Below are positions 46,034 to 60,700 of a stretch of 64,000 nt of DNA, in pieces. This stretch comes from Syngnathus acus (taxonomy: Eukaryota; Chordata; Actinopteri; Syngnathiformes; Syngnathidae). The position numbers and the translations under genes are program-made. The stretch is from positions 6,821,000 to 6,884,999 of the forward strand of contig NC_051098.1 in the NCBI RefSeq assembly GCF_901709675.1, in the 5' to 3' direction. The notes under the pieces were generated by a model. That model saw nothing but the letters and a program-made list of their open reading frames with translations, was not told where the DNA came from and searched no databases. Numbering within the stretch: position 1 is the stretch's first letter; every line of letters begins with the position of its first letter.

Positions 46034-47713
46034 GGTACTGCTGTTTTCCCGAATTTAGAGAGGCCAGATCTGGGTGAGAGATTCCAAGTGAAAAAGTTTG
46101 GCTCCTAAGTTTGTAGTGGAGCCATTACTGAAACGCCATCATTGCCGACTTCTGTACGTCAAGTAGAAACTTTCACGTCCTCATTGTGACTATGCAGTCA
46201 ACGTTTAAAATTGCAACTGTGGGAAAGTGAAACTTCAACATGCTTCGTGTCTTTGGGAGAAATGCATTTAACTAAAACATTAAACACTTCCGGTGTGTAC
46301 CTTCAAAACAAAGGCTAGGGTGACATATAATTTCATCCGCAAGTTGAAGACTTTATGCAAGAGAAGTAATTACAATCATACAAATGTGTTAGATATAAAT
46401 TACAAAAAATATTTGTCACACACACATCATGAATCTGGGTGCGTTTGTTTTTTAAAAGTTGTTTTCGTATATTGCCCCATTAAAATATATGTTTTATTCT
46501 GTAGTCAGAGCGGCGGAATTGCTGATCTTAATTTAGCTCAACTTGATTTCTTATGTGCCTTAAGTCAGTAAACGAAACCATGTGATTGAACTCACGCCAC
46601 ATCTCGGGATAGTTCCATTGACACGCCTACAGACAACACAAGTTACACAAATACCCTTTAATCCATTGATACTAGTTTAAAGAGTCTTATGAATGAATTT
46701 GATCCAATTTTCGGTCCTTATTCCCTGCTATTTGAAACATGTGAGCCGTTTCTAAATAATGTAATCAATAAGTAACAGTAAAGACATACGCCATTAAATT
46801 TTGTTTTGAAAATCGTTTAATTTGATTGACACTGAGTATTTTAATTATTGGAGGTTGTTTTCATTGAAAATAATATAGTAGTAATAACAGTAGTTGTAAT
46901 TTGTTGTATAACAGTAATTGCCTCAACAAAAATGCTAACAATTGATAGAATCAGGTCACTAAAATTGGCAAAAAGTGGCAACAAAAATACTCCTTAAAAA
47001 TTGGAAGCTCATCGATTGGCAAAACTGCTCCACAAAGAAAAACATTTTAAAGCCTTGCAGTATGTTAGCAACATTTAAATGTCTTCATACAATAAGTTTT
47101 GTTTGATGGTTTCCAAGGTTATGTCTAGTAACATGTGTCTATTATCTTGAGTTTTTTTCAAAACTTGTTTTCTTGTCATTCATCTTTACACAAATCTTTA
47201 GACATGGTGGTTATCCACATCCTTATCTGTCAAGAGTTTTTTTTCTGATGTAAAGCAAATGCTAAGGAAGTAAATGAGGCTCCCAGCGAGCGGTTAAGCA
47301 AGATCAATGTCACAGGCCTTTTTCTATGCTGTCTGTTCCTCACAGAGGCATCCACTGTTTCACTGTGAATTCCTCATGAATCCACAGTTAGACTTGTCAC
47401 ATGTTCACCGTCATCTTTCTCACTCTCTTGAGTCAACCACCATATTTACAGTAACCTCAAAAATACAAGGAAAGACTGTGACATTATTCCCGTGTGGTGC
47501 TTGTCATGCATTGGGTCTTGTGAATGAACGAATTGAAGTGTACTTCCTGCTTAGTTTGTGATATTTTGTCGTGTTTCCATGGTCTGAAAGCATCATAATG
47601 AAGAGGAACAAGGATGTGTCGCTTACTTGTGCTACTGAGCACGGAACACATAATTTGGCGTTTCATCATGAATGTCCATTTTGTAAGGAAGTGGAGGTGG
47701 GGGGCAGATTCAC

Positions 47714-47956
<243 letters not shown>

Positions 47957-48429
47957 TACCATATCATATTCGATTTACAACCAAATTGTCATTGTTCAGA
48001 ATCCAAACAGGGATTATGATGAAGTCAAAATAAATGAGTGCAATTAGCCCCATGAGAGTATCATGATGAATCGCTTTGACAAAAGACCCTCATTCTTGCA
48101 ATTCAACAAATGACCACAACAAGGCACTCTACTCCATTCTTAGGCCTCAAGTGTTGCAGGATCATCTGTGGATGAGAAAATTAGGCAGATTAGGAGAAGC
48201 AGTGGTCCAGTGCAAATCTCCTTTACTGGGACATCGGTGCTTAATCCTGAGCTCTGATCATTACTGTTGATGGGAGAGGAAATGCTGGCATAGTATATGT
48301 ACACAAGCAAAACATCATCTTGGTTTGTACTCCCGCAACGTTGAAATAATGGATTATATAGTATTGGACAGCATAGTTCCTGTGGATTCAAACAATATTA
48401 TCATACTAATATTTATTCTTTAAGCGAAT

Positions 48430-48545
48430 GTCCCACCATATTGTTAGTATTTTTTCGGCACGTTGACTGTGATTGGCTGGCAAGCAGTACAATGTACTCC
48501 ATCTCTTGCACAAAATCAGACGGGATAGGCTCCACACAGAAAGGT
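48430..48545 (+). mobile_element. fragment of a dispersed retroposon tail
   Basis: GTGATTGGCTGGCAAGCAG, then GTACTCCATCTCTTGCACAAAATCAGACGGGATAGGCTCC (first and last parts are the diagnostic ones), resembles a tail sequence repeated many times in teleost genomes. It is diverged and truncated. I cannot assign the family. Confidence 0.4.
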
Positions 48546-49169
48546 GGTCCAGAAATCCGATCGCAGCTGTTACACTGATCTCAGATTTGCTGAAAATGCA
48601 TTTTAATACCATACTGAATTATCACCCATGCACTTGTATGTGGTCTACATGTGAAATGTTAAAAAGACGCATTTTGGGGGTCATGTTTATTCCAAGTCCC
48701 TCACGTTCTATTGACGTACTGCATGTTGTTCATAACGAGCTGTCTCTTCCACAGCCCGAGCTTGCTAATAAGGCGTCATCACTGCCGGAAAGTCGGTAGT
48801 TCAAATGAGGAGAACCTGGGAAGAATATAAGTAGGACAAGCCAAACATCACGTGCACCTTCTCAATTACTGGCAACACATGCTATTATAGTCTTCATTTA
48901 ACAGATGAGTTCAAAACAATGCCTCTCTGTTGCTAGTTTGCCCGAGTAAGCAAGCACGAGTCTTGGACACTTCCGAGGGTGGTGTTGCCTTTTCTGTTGT
49001 GTATCTGTTTGTTCATTCATAGGATAAGCATTAGTGACATGAAGATGAGTCATTTAGGCTAGCGCCATAACACGGCGCCATGGGAGTCAGGATCGCTGCC
49101 ACCCTGCTGCTTGTTGCCTCAAGGCACCACTCGTGCCCTCACCAGCCTGCCTTGTTACTGTAATGCTAC

Positions 49170-49201
49170 ACACACTTAGACACACACACACACACACACA
49201 T
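49170..49201 (+). repeat. (AC)n microsatellite
   Basis: Simple dinucleotide repeat, interrupted once by TTAG. Confidence 0.9.
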
Positions 49202-52200
49202 ACGCATGCCATCTGTGTTTGTTCAGATACCCACCTGATGCGTTGGATGCCTCCGAGCAGATGTTGCTGCTATAGTGGACTGTGAAGCTGTGACTGTCCT
49301 CATTAGAGTTCTTTGCTCTAGGAGCAATGTCTGTGTTTTCTACATGTACATGAGGCTGTTAATAAAATTATGTAGAAAAGCTTGCATATCATTGTATGTG
49401 GCCCGTGAAAGACTAACAAATTCCATTGTTGGTGTTTTAATAGCACAATTGGGACAGGTGGTCTCCAAGTTTCATCATCTGTGGAGTTCTTCTTGTAGTT
49501 CCTTATAAACGTATTTGACTTTGCCAAGCTGCGTCTGCAGAATTATCAAAACTTTTTCTAGACTGTGTCTCACACTTAACATGCACAGGGAACAAAAATA
49601 GGGCCCAATGTGTCACAGCAAAGCTCTTTCTCATAAGATTAAAAACAAAAGAGCATTGCAATCCATCCACACCAAATTTTGGAAAGCAAATTTCAGCAAA
49701 GTGCTGCCTCTTCAGTTTACATGATTCCATTTTTTATTCTTGCTTTGTTTTGATTTGATCGATTCGTTTTTTTCCTCATATTAACTCTAAAATGTGATCT
49801 GCTGTGATAGTGTATTTTATACACTCGACTGTTTGTGAGTCCTCTCCGTGAAAAGTGCTTTATTAATACAATTTACTTTCATACCTACTCATACTCCCGT
49901 TGTGACTTTCAGGTGCAACGCCTGGAGTTTTTCCCCCTCATTAGAATAGGGACTGCATGGCGAGAGCCAATTAGAGAGGCCAAACTTGGCTCCTTAAGGA
50001 CTCATGTCGATAGAAACCAGATTCGTATCTTACTAGCACTTTGATAAACACAATCCATTAGGGGAAATGACTGCAAAAACTAACCTTGTATTGCGAATCT
50101 GCCCTTGCAGTGGTGCATATAGACTATTGTCTCCTTTGTGCTACACCTATCTATCAGTTTCATAGCATGCAATCTCCATCCTTCTGCCTCCCACGTCCAC
50201 CCACTGGTGCTCTTTCTGAGTTGGTCTGGGCGCATATGAATTGTTCAACTATATTGCAGATTGTGTTTTAACAAAAGGCTCAAGTGTGTGAGTCTTCGCC
50301 CTTCCTCCTGCCATGACTGGGGTAGAGGGGGCTTATGCCTTGGCAAGATGTTCTATGGTGGGGGAGATAAGGGCTTTGAGGGTGGTGGTAGTGTTGTTGA
50401 AGGAAAAGCTGAACAGAAGCTTGAAGGAGGAGGTTCAAGACAAGGCGATGGGGTGGGGGTTCTTCATACATTTTTATGACCACATAGATAAGGTCAGCAT
50501 TGTGCTATCGTTACTAGGCAACGCTGCAACCCCGAGTCAGATTGAGTTGCGAAGCTGCAAAGTCAGATATCTTAACGACAACCCTGATTCGATTCTTCAG
50601 CTGAAGTCTTTGTCAGAGCACAGGCTGAAAGAACGGGGGGGTGCATAAGTTCAGAAATATGAGGCTGAGAAAATGGATGAAAAATCATGTTTTGGATGTC
50701 TTATATATTAAATGATGCAGTTCATGTAGGAACACTGTTCACAGCGGATATTGATTTTTCTAGTTTTTAAGCAGTAGAGGATGGAGACCAGATGCTACGT
50801 ATATGCGCAGAGAGTACAAATCATCAAAACCATTCCACTTCTCATACTTCCTAAATTCTCTCCCCCTTTCTCTTATCCATCAGCTGCCTATCCTACAATC
50901 CTATTTCCTCCACTCCACAAAACAGCCCTTCATTATTATTTTTTTCTCAGTATAAGATTTCGCTCTAAAATTTCTATCACACAATATTTTATTTTGGGTT
51001 GTTTAAACAAAAAGTTTTCCCCCTGCAACCTGCCCTGTAGCTACAGACAAAATATTGACTAGCGAGTTGTGTTGTTCACATGGCTGAGTGTCATGTAGTT
51101 TGCGTGGACCTTTTTCCACTCTTGTATCATCTTCCCCTGGATCATCCATCCATCCATACTGTATATAATTTTGTGCATTTTTATCCAAGCTGAGTGCAAA
51201 ATGAAATTGTTCATGAAAGTTATTTCCTCTCACCTCAACATGAACCATATCTTTATGTTTTATAATTTTGCTCTTGCCACAGTTGGTACATTCCACTCTT
51301 CTGATGAAGCCGTTTAAAGAGGACGCCTGGTTTGTGAAGTTGATTGATCCCCGGGGTGGGACAGGTCAAAGTCAAACTTAGTTAAGTTAAGTGGCCACCT
51401 CACTTCTGTGCAGGCAACATGTAACCTTATACACACTTCTGTGAGAAGCCACGAGCGGGCCTCATCTCTTATCAATGTCATTGTCTGAACAAACAAAGGG
51501 TATCATTATGCCACAACTGAGATTGTTTCTATTCTGAGCTAATGGCTCGCATAGTGTACGGGCAACCTGATCCTGCTCTGGGTGACCAAGGAGTGATCTG
51601 AGGCCTCACGTTTTGCTGATGATAGGCCAGTCTGTGTGTTGTTGTAAGCGACACCAGGCTTCGCAGAAGTTGTCAAAACAAGAGGCTCCATCCTGAGGGA
51701 TTACCCAGCCGGTCTGCACACACACCAGGGATACGGTGTGCCAGAGGGACTACAAAAGCTGTGGGTCCTATGGGCGGGTATGCTCCTTTTTCAATTGAAT
51801 CTGTGTGACTCTGCAGAAATGTTTTTTTCTTTAATACTTTGCATCGTCCAATAGTCGTTAATGGGATCACATGCAAATTTGACCACAGCAATAATGGAAG
51901 GTAATACATTTCAATAAATGCAAATTACATCTTGTATTTGCTCAAATGTAGCTGGGGTTCTTACTAGACAATACTGACCTACAATCAGAGGATGCAGGCG
52001 GCCTTCAAGTGTCGACTTTGCAGGAGGCAACTTTTCATCATCTGTGTGTGTGTGGGATTCTACTTCCAGTTCCAAAGGCATTTTACAAGTACTTTGATGT
52101 CCAGCACGGGCATGTCGACTGCGCGCCTGTTCTGCCCTGAATTTAATAGGAATGAGGCAAGCCACTTCCATTGGCTGCAGGAATCAAGTCGGCTGTATTT

Positions 52201-52842
52201 AGTCCCACAACTGCGCCTGTCTACAAAAATGCCAAAAGAAAAGAAAAAAATCCACCCATGTGCACAGTTAGACTGCACATTGTGCGAGACTTAATTGCAC
52301 TGGGCACAAAAATAGGGCCTCTAGACGATAATGACTTCTCCAAAGGCTAATCAGAGTCAGGAGTCAGTCAACCTGGAGTCCAATTAAAGAGCCTACAAAG
52401 TGATTTTGGTGATTTGTTTCTCAATCTATTGAATATGTTTAAAGTGTTGAAAACATGTGCAAAGACTTTGAAGAATAAATCACGTTATAATTCTCATGTT
52501 TAATGACTACTCGCAGACGTTAGTTTCAAATCGAATTGTATTACTGATTGTAATTTTGCACGTGATCCTATCGATAGATGATATTTGTTGACATCCCCCA
52601 TCCTGTTGCAATATCTATAGTGAGTTTAGTAGTGAAATGAAGAGCACACTAGAGCTCAGATGCCAGTGTGAGCTTTACTGAACAAGGAATCGTGGCCTTG
52701 TTTGTGTGTCGTGTTCATGAATTGTCTCATACGTACATGCACACGCGGCCACACAGCAAGACCAAGACTGTGCAGAAGCCCTAGGGTCTCATTGTCACAT
52801 TCACTTATCATGGTTTGGCATCATGCTGGGGGGTTAAAATGA

Positions 52843-52868
52843 CCCCCCCCCCCCCACCACCACCACCC
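52843..52868 (+). repeat. poly(C) and (CAC)n run
   Basis: About 14 consecutive C are followed by CACCACCACCACC. Such G/C runs are prone to length error and can form quadruplex on the G strand. Confidence 0.85.
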
Positions 52869-53993
52869 ACACAGCAAACTCAAGCCCACCCTAAAATCTA
52901 TTCTGCCCATGTTTAAAATATGGCTGGCTCGAAATTGAATCATTTTTTATTCATGTTTGTGTCATGAGATTGTTTTCATATATTGCAGTACTCGTCATCT
53001 AGTACGCATTTATTATTGTTATTATCTGGGATCTGATGTCAAGCAATTACAATTGTAATAACGGAAACACAACAATGAAAGAAGGCACAAACACACAGTT
53101 TGAGGTAGAAATAAAATGTAAACAAATAGATGAAAAGATATTTAGCTTCTATTTAGTTTTTTTTTTTTCTTCAGAAAAGTACCCCCCCCCCAAATGAGAA
53201 GAATGTTAAATGAATCCAGATGCAGACTTGACCTTCTTATTGATGGAAAACAAAAAGTTTATGACCCCCAAACATTTGAATGGCAGTGCCTACTGTATTT
53301 ACATTATAAGACTGTATTCATGGAAAACATGAAACTGTGACCTCAAACTTTTGAAAAGTAGTGTATGTAATGTAAAAACAATGAAGTATTTACTCTAAAC
53401 TTGGAGAGTGTGCCGCACTGATGAATCACTTGTACCTATGTGGAAGAATTGTGATTCATTACCTCCCACCCCCGACCCCTCGCCCCCAGGATTTTATTAT
53501 TGTTGACGCATCAGTATTTTAGGTCTGATGAGAATATTTTGGGTATATCCTACAAAAACAGGATTGGTCTTGGAATATGTTTCAAAGCTAGGGCATTTGC
53601 GTTCAGCATCTCGCCTGCATGCCAAGGCTCTTGTCTTCGGTGTGAAAATTTAACGTATTGTCTTTCACATAACAAGTCTATTGTGTTCAGCTGTCCTCCT
53701 GGCGTAAGGGATGAACTCAGCACCTGTTTTCCATAGGGGCCGGAAGAGCTTGTGTGAGGAGCAATGGATATTCATTGTTATTTTGCTAAGAGCCTAAAAA
53801 TGTTTGCAATGTCAATTAGGGCCTCCCAATCTGTTTCAACTTGCAGAGCAGTCAAACACACCTGCTGTCAGCTGCTCACTGCAAAGTCATTGGTCAGTAT
53901 TGATGTTACTCCATGTATGTTTGTTGTCAAACACAAATTGTAAAAGTGTGCTTATACTGGGCAACGTATGGAGTATGTGGACAATGGCATAAG

Positions 53994-54028
53994 TGTGTGT
54001 GTGTGTGTGTGTACACTGTACACACACG
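53994..54028 (+). repeat. (GT)n followed by inverted (AC)n
   Basis: GTGTGTGTGTGTGTGTGT runs into ACACTGTACACACAC, so the alternating purine-pyrimidine tract can also fold on itself. Confidence 0.8.
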
Positions 54029-55999
54029 CACCCCTCTTCAAACTGAACCTTTTGCAATTTGTACTTAAGTGCAACGAGACTGCATTACAGACCGCAAAGA
54101 ACATGTAGTGCATCCTTAAAGGTCACACAAAATCCATTACATGATCTAGGCCATCCAATATACTTGTTATAATTAAAAAATAGTCATAAAAAATTTAATA
54201 GTAACAATAATGATGAATCAGATTATCTGTACAGACAATGGTTTCTTTTGAACATTCATCATTTTCATATACTGTAGATGTGAAACTTAGTTAACCATTG
54301 TTCTATTAGAACTTAATAAAACACTCTCTTAACTTTAATGATAAATGACCAAGTTGTCTCATCTCAGTCACACTAGTGTACTAAAAGTTAACAACTGTAA
54401 AATCTAAAATCAATGTTGTAGTCTACCTTTGATAGCGGGTAAGATACTAGGTGGCTGGCTCGTGAGCATTTCGCAAGAACAGCTAACATTAGCATTTACT
54501 CTTTTGAAATTGTATGCGCTTTGCAGCTTTTGGATTTTGACACACCACTGAATTGATTTCTTCTACACAACTTGTCCTACACTTCAGCATCTGTCACGAG
54601 TCTGTTTACTGAGCTGGATTATAGCAATGCCTTTTGTCCCCCAAAATGTCAGATGCCCCCTTGTAATTCCAAACACCCCAGCTCTTTCAGTCTTGAATCC
54701 ACAGTTGGTGTTATTTTTTTCACTCTCTGTATTTATTTGCCTTGGCAGACTTTTAATGTCACCTTCTATGGCTAGAATAAATGCATAATAATAATAATAA
54801 TAAATGAAAGAACTGGCTTTAAATGACCAAAATCTCACGCTAAAACACCAGCGCTGTGTTTCTAATCCATTGTCAATGATAGGCGGGATCTCTGACCTAC
54901 TGCCCTGATTTGCCGAGGCTTTCTTATTTATCACTCCCACTGAAAATTGAGACTGTTTGGTAATAATTGATATTTTTAAGGGATGCAAGAAAATGTTTTG
55001 CAGCCCACTATGAGACAGTGGACAGAACCTCTGTAACATATCAGAAAAACTCTGGACAGCAAACAGAAATATGAGCTCTTTAAAGCGGTGCACATGTTTC
55101 TTTGTGTACAGGCAGGGATGGGACCAAAACAGACAATGGGCAGACAATGCTGTAAATTTGTTTGCTATACATCCTTTGTTTGTTTTTCTTTCAGAGCATC
55201 ATTGCCTGAGCCTTAAAGTGAGTTCAGACAATGAATATCCCGCAGTAAATAAACATGACTCTCTGTATATTCTGTCATGTGGAATAGAGAATGAGATGCA
55301 GACTACTACCCTGCTGGTAATATCACATCGAGTGGAACCCAGCTCTGTGGACAGGCCCCGCGGGCTTCTTCGGCTACTACAGCTACACCCTTGACTTCAA
55401 GGCAGGCATTAAAATGGAGGGATGGTGGCGTTGCCAGTGCTGGCTGGATTATGGGGTTTGAGGGAGGCAGCGCGGAGCATGCATTTGTGCATCATGCGTG
55501 TGCCTGACGGGTGGGGGATGCTCCGGTTTAACCCTGCATTTCATGCAACCGTTACTGCATGTATGTACGCTTTCATTTTTCAGAATTATTTCAGACCTTC
55601 ACTAAATTTCAAGATGTCATTTGGTATAATCTTTTATTCTTCCCCCATGTGTCTCATTGAATATTTGACATTGGATGACCTTGGAAATTTTTGGCTAGGA
55701 TCAGGCTGCAGCCAGGAAAAGCATGCTTTTCCTCTTATGACAAAGAATATCAAATTCTCATGCGCCTTGTAGACCTGCATTTGAACCACTTGTGATAATA
55801 TAATATTTGAACACCATTTACTGATGTGAATGATTTACTAATCAGAATCACTTTTATTGTCAAGATTGTGTGCAAGCAAGAAATATAGAGATCAACAGGA
55901 GATCACGTGATAGATGAGGTAGCCTGTGAAATGATCAGCTCTAAGTAAATTATTTTAATTTTTCGTTTCGCATCTACTAATTGTATGGCACTTTATTCT

Positions 56000-56869
56000 T
56001 GACTCTAAAAACTTGTTCTGAGGTTGAGCACAGCGTCGGATGCAGCCGTGTTTTGAATGCAAATAAGTGTCGTCTCCAGTGGCGTGTTGCCCTCAGGACG
56101 CGACCGGTATCCGCCTCTGCTCCTTTAAGGCAATGAGGAATTAAAGCGTCTGCAGGGGCAGAGCGGGGAGGAGAGGGGGAGAGTTTTTTTTATTTTTTTT
56201 ATTCAATGTAATGCTCCCCGAGTCCGTGCGGTGCGACTACAGAGAGCGTCACGGGGAAGATGTGCTTGCTCGCCTCTGCCTCTTGCTGGACGCACAGAGG
56301 CGATGAAGATGATTTGACTTTGGACACCAAACAACCTTAACCTTTCTTGCGTCTTCGCTTGTTTATTTATTTTTCCTTTAATTTGATCCTTCCAAACATC
56401 TTCCCAAAAACTGTTCTAGTTAATTGAGGTAATTAGAGCGTCGGACTTTTTCTTTCTTTTTTTTGATTACATTGAGTTAGGCAGTTAAAGCCTACTATTG
56501 TTAAATGATCTTTTTGTACACGCCTCTGACTCAGCATCACACACGCACACACTCTCGCACACACGCACGTGCGCGCGCGCGCACACACACCTGGGCTTCA
56601 CCCCCTCAGCATCCTTTTGAGAAGCAGCAAGGCGCAGAGCAGAGGAGAGTGTGCACAGCTCTCCCCGAGACAATCACAGGGCTCATTGATGCTCCAAAAG
56701 TGGGGCAAAAAAAGTAGCCAGGAGAAATTAAAAGTACAAGACTCGGGGAGGCTCGCTTGAAGACAAATGTTTAACATCACCCTAAACGCTCTGAAGAGAA
56801 CCCCAGGAAGGCACCGGTGTGAGGAAGAAGAGAAAGCATAGCTGTGGGGGGGATTGAACGGAGCAGGGC
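56000..56869 (+). promoter_or_regulatory. dscam: probable dscam promoter and 5' UTR
   Basis: The block preceding the dscam start is richer in CpG and G/C than the surrounding DNA (ACGCGACCGG near 56099, GGGGAGGAGAGGGGGAG near 56167, GTCCGTGCGGTGCGAC near 56222). It contains (CA)n/(GC)n tracts at 56536-56590. No TATA box is convincing. Exact transcription start unknown. Confidence 0.4.
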
Positions 56870-56912
56870 ATGTGGATATTGGCTTTTACCTTGTTCCAGA
56901 GCATCTTGAATG
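56870..56912 (+). CDS. dscam: DSCAM, first coding exon only
   Basis: ATG at 56870 opens MWILAFTLFQSILN and the exon ends at a consensus donor, G|GTAAGT. Human DSCAM starts MWILALSLFQSFAN with its first coding exon ending at the same point and phase; the paralogue DSCAML1 starts MWLVTFLLLLD, which fits worse. The peptide is most of a signal sequence for an immunoglobulin/fibronectin-III cell adhesion receptor used in neurite repulsion and synaptic layering. The rest of the gene lies beyond the window. Identification is supported by its position head to head with bace2, as in human. It rests on 14 residues plus synteny. Confidence 0.75.
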
Positions 56913-59900
56913 GTAAGTTTCACTCAGATTTCTTTTTTTTTTAATGTTTGTATTTATTATTGATTGATGCGTATCACACATAGTGAGGTCGAAAGAATGT
57001 GGGCATGAAATTGATTTTTCATGGCTGTCAAAAGGCTGACACCCTTGATAAAGGAAGGTGAAGAAGGCAAGGTGCAAGATGCGCATATAAAACCTTTCAA
57101 AGCTGGCCACCAAAATGCACCTCTGGCCTTGATCAGATAAATTGGACCTGTTCATATTTAATGGTTGCATTTGGAAAAATGGAGTTTTCAATTTTATTAT
57201 AGTCTCTTCAATGAAAATATTGTAATGTATTTTCATTTCTTTCTTAAAATTGAACTGTTGATGCTACATATTCTCTCAGCGCCACAGTGGCCCTTAGTAA
57301 TAGGTGACGTACTTGATATCATGAACATTTGATTTGCCACTGTCCTTACTTCAGAAAATTTACTCAGATTTGCATTAAAAAAGGCTAGAAAATGTTTACA
57401 TATAAAACAAATAACAACAAATTGATAGTGGCATTTATAGCATATTTAAATAAAATCCCAATTTACTGTTTTCTCCTTTCTCCATCAGTGAGGTTTGCCA
57501 GTGTTTGTATTTTTCCATTTGAGGGACGAAAACCAGCTCAGCCTTTTATTAGTATTCCCAAACTAAAGTGCAATGTCGTAGCACAGAGGTCACATTTGAA
57601 TTTTGGGGCCAGTTCAAAACACACACTAAACATGCATTTTCCATTCAAATGATCAAAAGCTTCCCTCTCCATTTAAGTGCATTCAGATTTGCTTATTGTT
57701 TCCTTAGACCTACCTGTATATCTGCGTGAGGACACATGCATGTCGTGGATGCTGTGCACGCTTATTTGTGTCATGAATTTTCATTTTGATAATCAATAGA
57801 AGAAAATTGATAGTTTATTGCATTCAGTTATTGGCCAGCATCCCTTCTTCTACAAGGAGGGGATTATGGCTGCCTGGGTGTGTACGTAAGGCAGGGTCGA
57901 TGAAGGGGAAGAGAATGTAAAATGCGAAAACACACCGGGCTTAGATTTTCACGCAACTGTACACAATCAAAATGGAGGGTCAAGAAAAGCTGAATGCACA
58001 AAGCAGAAAGGCGAGGAACATGGCGTTTTACAGGTACGAATACATTTGAGCCGCATTGAGGAGCCGTGATGTGATTCGGTGTGCCCCCAAAATGGATTTT
58101 CCCTTCTGCCTGGGACGATCAAATAAGGCTTCGGAATGGATTTAGGCTTCGGCGTCGCCTCTTTTTTTCATCTGGTGCCATATATTGACATTGACTAAAA
58201 TGGTATTTCGCCTCAGCTTGTGCTGAAAACTCATAAAAGAACAATAAGGAATCCTCATCAATCATCATCATCTGACTGTGACATTACATCAACCGCTCTG
58301 CACAATTCTGTCTTTTTATTGTGTGAGGGATTATTGAACCAGCGCCTGTGGCAAACAAGTGATAAGAATTAGACTGCCGTGTGTAGACGTAACATTGCTG
58401 CCGTGCGTTTTTTTAATTTCTTTTTCAAAAAGGAGAACATGTTTCATCATTTACAGCGTGTGTTGTCATTTTATTAGATTTCACCGTAGAGGAGGCCTGC
58501 TTTATTAACTATTGTTGATTAGCTTGAAAATGAGCTGCTCATTGGCTGAGCAGGCATCGTCAGACTGAATGAATGACCTTGTAGACAGGAGGCGGCACAA
58601 TGATTGGTTTTCGAGACAATTCTTGCTGTTTCAGAGTTAGGCCTATCACATGCTCACTGGCCCGTCTCTATGGTAACCTCCTTTATGGCTGTCCAAAAAA
58701 CATTCACTATAAGTGGTGGAGAAACCTATACCGTGGTTGTCGGATAAAAAAAAAAAAAAAAAAAATGATTTTGTTCCTGTCCTCTGATTGTTTACCATTT
58801 TCCGCCTTATTAGATCACTACACTACAGAACTTTTAACTATTTATTTTATGCTAAATGTTTTGAGACAATGGTTTTGGAGTTCAGTATGAGGAGCTAATT
58901 TCAATTTCTCACATGAAAAAGGGGAACCTTTTGTCCTCAGACAGGATTAAGATTATTTTATTTCAACCCATTATTTTGGTCACAGTTACATTTGTAGTAA
59001 ACATGCAGCATTTGAGCCACTTGAAAAAACAAATCAAGTCCACACATGGTGCAACTTTAACAAAATCATTGGCAACCTGAAAATGAATTCGCCCGCTGTC
59101 AGGTGCTGTTTGGCAAATTACATTGAAATGTAAACCTTCCCCACATGTTCCACTCTTTTTTGTTGTTGTTGCCAGATTCCTCTACACTACATTGTATATT
59201 CATGTTGTTTTCCAAAAACAACAATAAAAATCCTAAAAGTTACGAAACAAATTTCATCATCGGACATCGATATCTCATTCGTCCTCCTAAAACAGAGCAA
59301 AATTCATGAATACATTTGAAAATAAAATTCAATTGACACACAATTTGAAACTTTGCTTCCTTACAATTTTGTTTTAGACTGTTTCCGTTCCTAATTTTTT
59401 TTCAGTTGCACCATTTAAGGAGCAAAATACCTGTGTTCAAGTAGACGGCCTTATTTACTTGATTCATTAATTGTCAGCGCTCCAAAGTAAACATGAAGAC
59501 CTCCAGTCCTTCTCTTAACGAATATTCAAAAGCATATTTCGGTTTCTTCCAGTCTGCTAATGACCCTATTCAGCTATCAATATTCCACACGAATGAAAAC
59601 AAATTCAATCTTTCCCTGAGAGCTGCCTCAAGGCAAAACAGTATCAAGTTAAACTACCAGATTCGCATTCTGGCTGCAAAGACGTAAAGAGGAGCAGCAG
59701 CAATGAAATGTAGTCATACACATGAGACTTAATCTGACGCTTAAAGACTTAATCACGTACGTGTTCGATAAGATAACGGTTAAGCAGAGATCAAGAGATC
59801 ACGCAATCAAATTTTTATCTCAATTATCGCTGACCTTTTTTCAGAGGAAAACCTAGGAAATGTGGAAGCTCTCGCTGCAGCTATCTTACAGTGCGATTAG

Positions 59901-59929
59901 TTAGCCTGCCAATTCTGTCATGACCTCAT

Positions 59930-60700
59930 ATTAGCAAGCTGAAACACCAGCTTGGACTCGAGTGGCGAGATGGATTCAACTTGGCCACGAGTAGAAGGGG
60001 CCAAAACAGCATGGCGCTAATATAACCAGGCAACAGAGACTGATGAGAGCCCAATTAGGTAGAACCATTGGATGACCCGAGACATGACTACATTGACTAG
60101 ATGTTGTCATACAGCAATAAACTAAAACCTGAGCAGCTTTACTGTCTTGCACATTAAGGATGTTTACTAGCAAATAATTATGGCTTGATTGCAGACATTA
60201 GATCGCTACCCATGAAATCTAATTACATGTTAAAAACATGCAGTCAAGTGATCAATCATCTTGAATCGCTTTGCTCTGATATGAATATCTAATGGGGTGG
60301 ATTAAGTACAGCAACGCACTTAACTTGTGTGTGTTTTGAGAGGGTTTGCTGGGTTACAGTCTGAGCACTGTGTGATTCCAGCTGAAAAGGCCGCTAATGT
60401 CGGGTAATGGAGACCCTGATGTGTGATCATAATTGATATCCCTTGTTCATTTGCACCAGTGGGATAATGAGGGCTACTCTACTCTACGGCGCAGCGCCTC
60501 CTTGAGCCTGTCTAGCACTCCAATTAGGTGCCAGCTTTGGCCACTAGCTTGCGTGCGTACGTGCTTCATCCAGGGCAAAATCTAATTACCGATCATACTG
60601 CGTCTGTCTGGATTCCAGCAAATCGGAGGTGTAATTGCACAAGCCGGCGTGTAAATGTCTCTCGCATTAAAATGTTAACGATATCATTTAGCATCTGCGT
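59930..60700. promoter_or_regulatory. candidate conserved non-coding cluster in dscam intron 1
   Basis: Non-repetitive sequence with recurring homeodomain-like cores: CCAATTAGG at 60049 and again at 60520, TCTAATTACATG near 60218, TCTAATTACC near 60580, plus TGATCAATCATC. No coding frame or transposon is recognised. Proposed as regulatory on appearance only. Confidence 0.3.

Noticed and set aside
56870-56912. DSCAML1 as the identity of the exon
   Set aside because: The peptide MWILAFTLFQS matches DSCAM better than the DSCAML1 start, and the neighbours are those of DSCAM.
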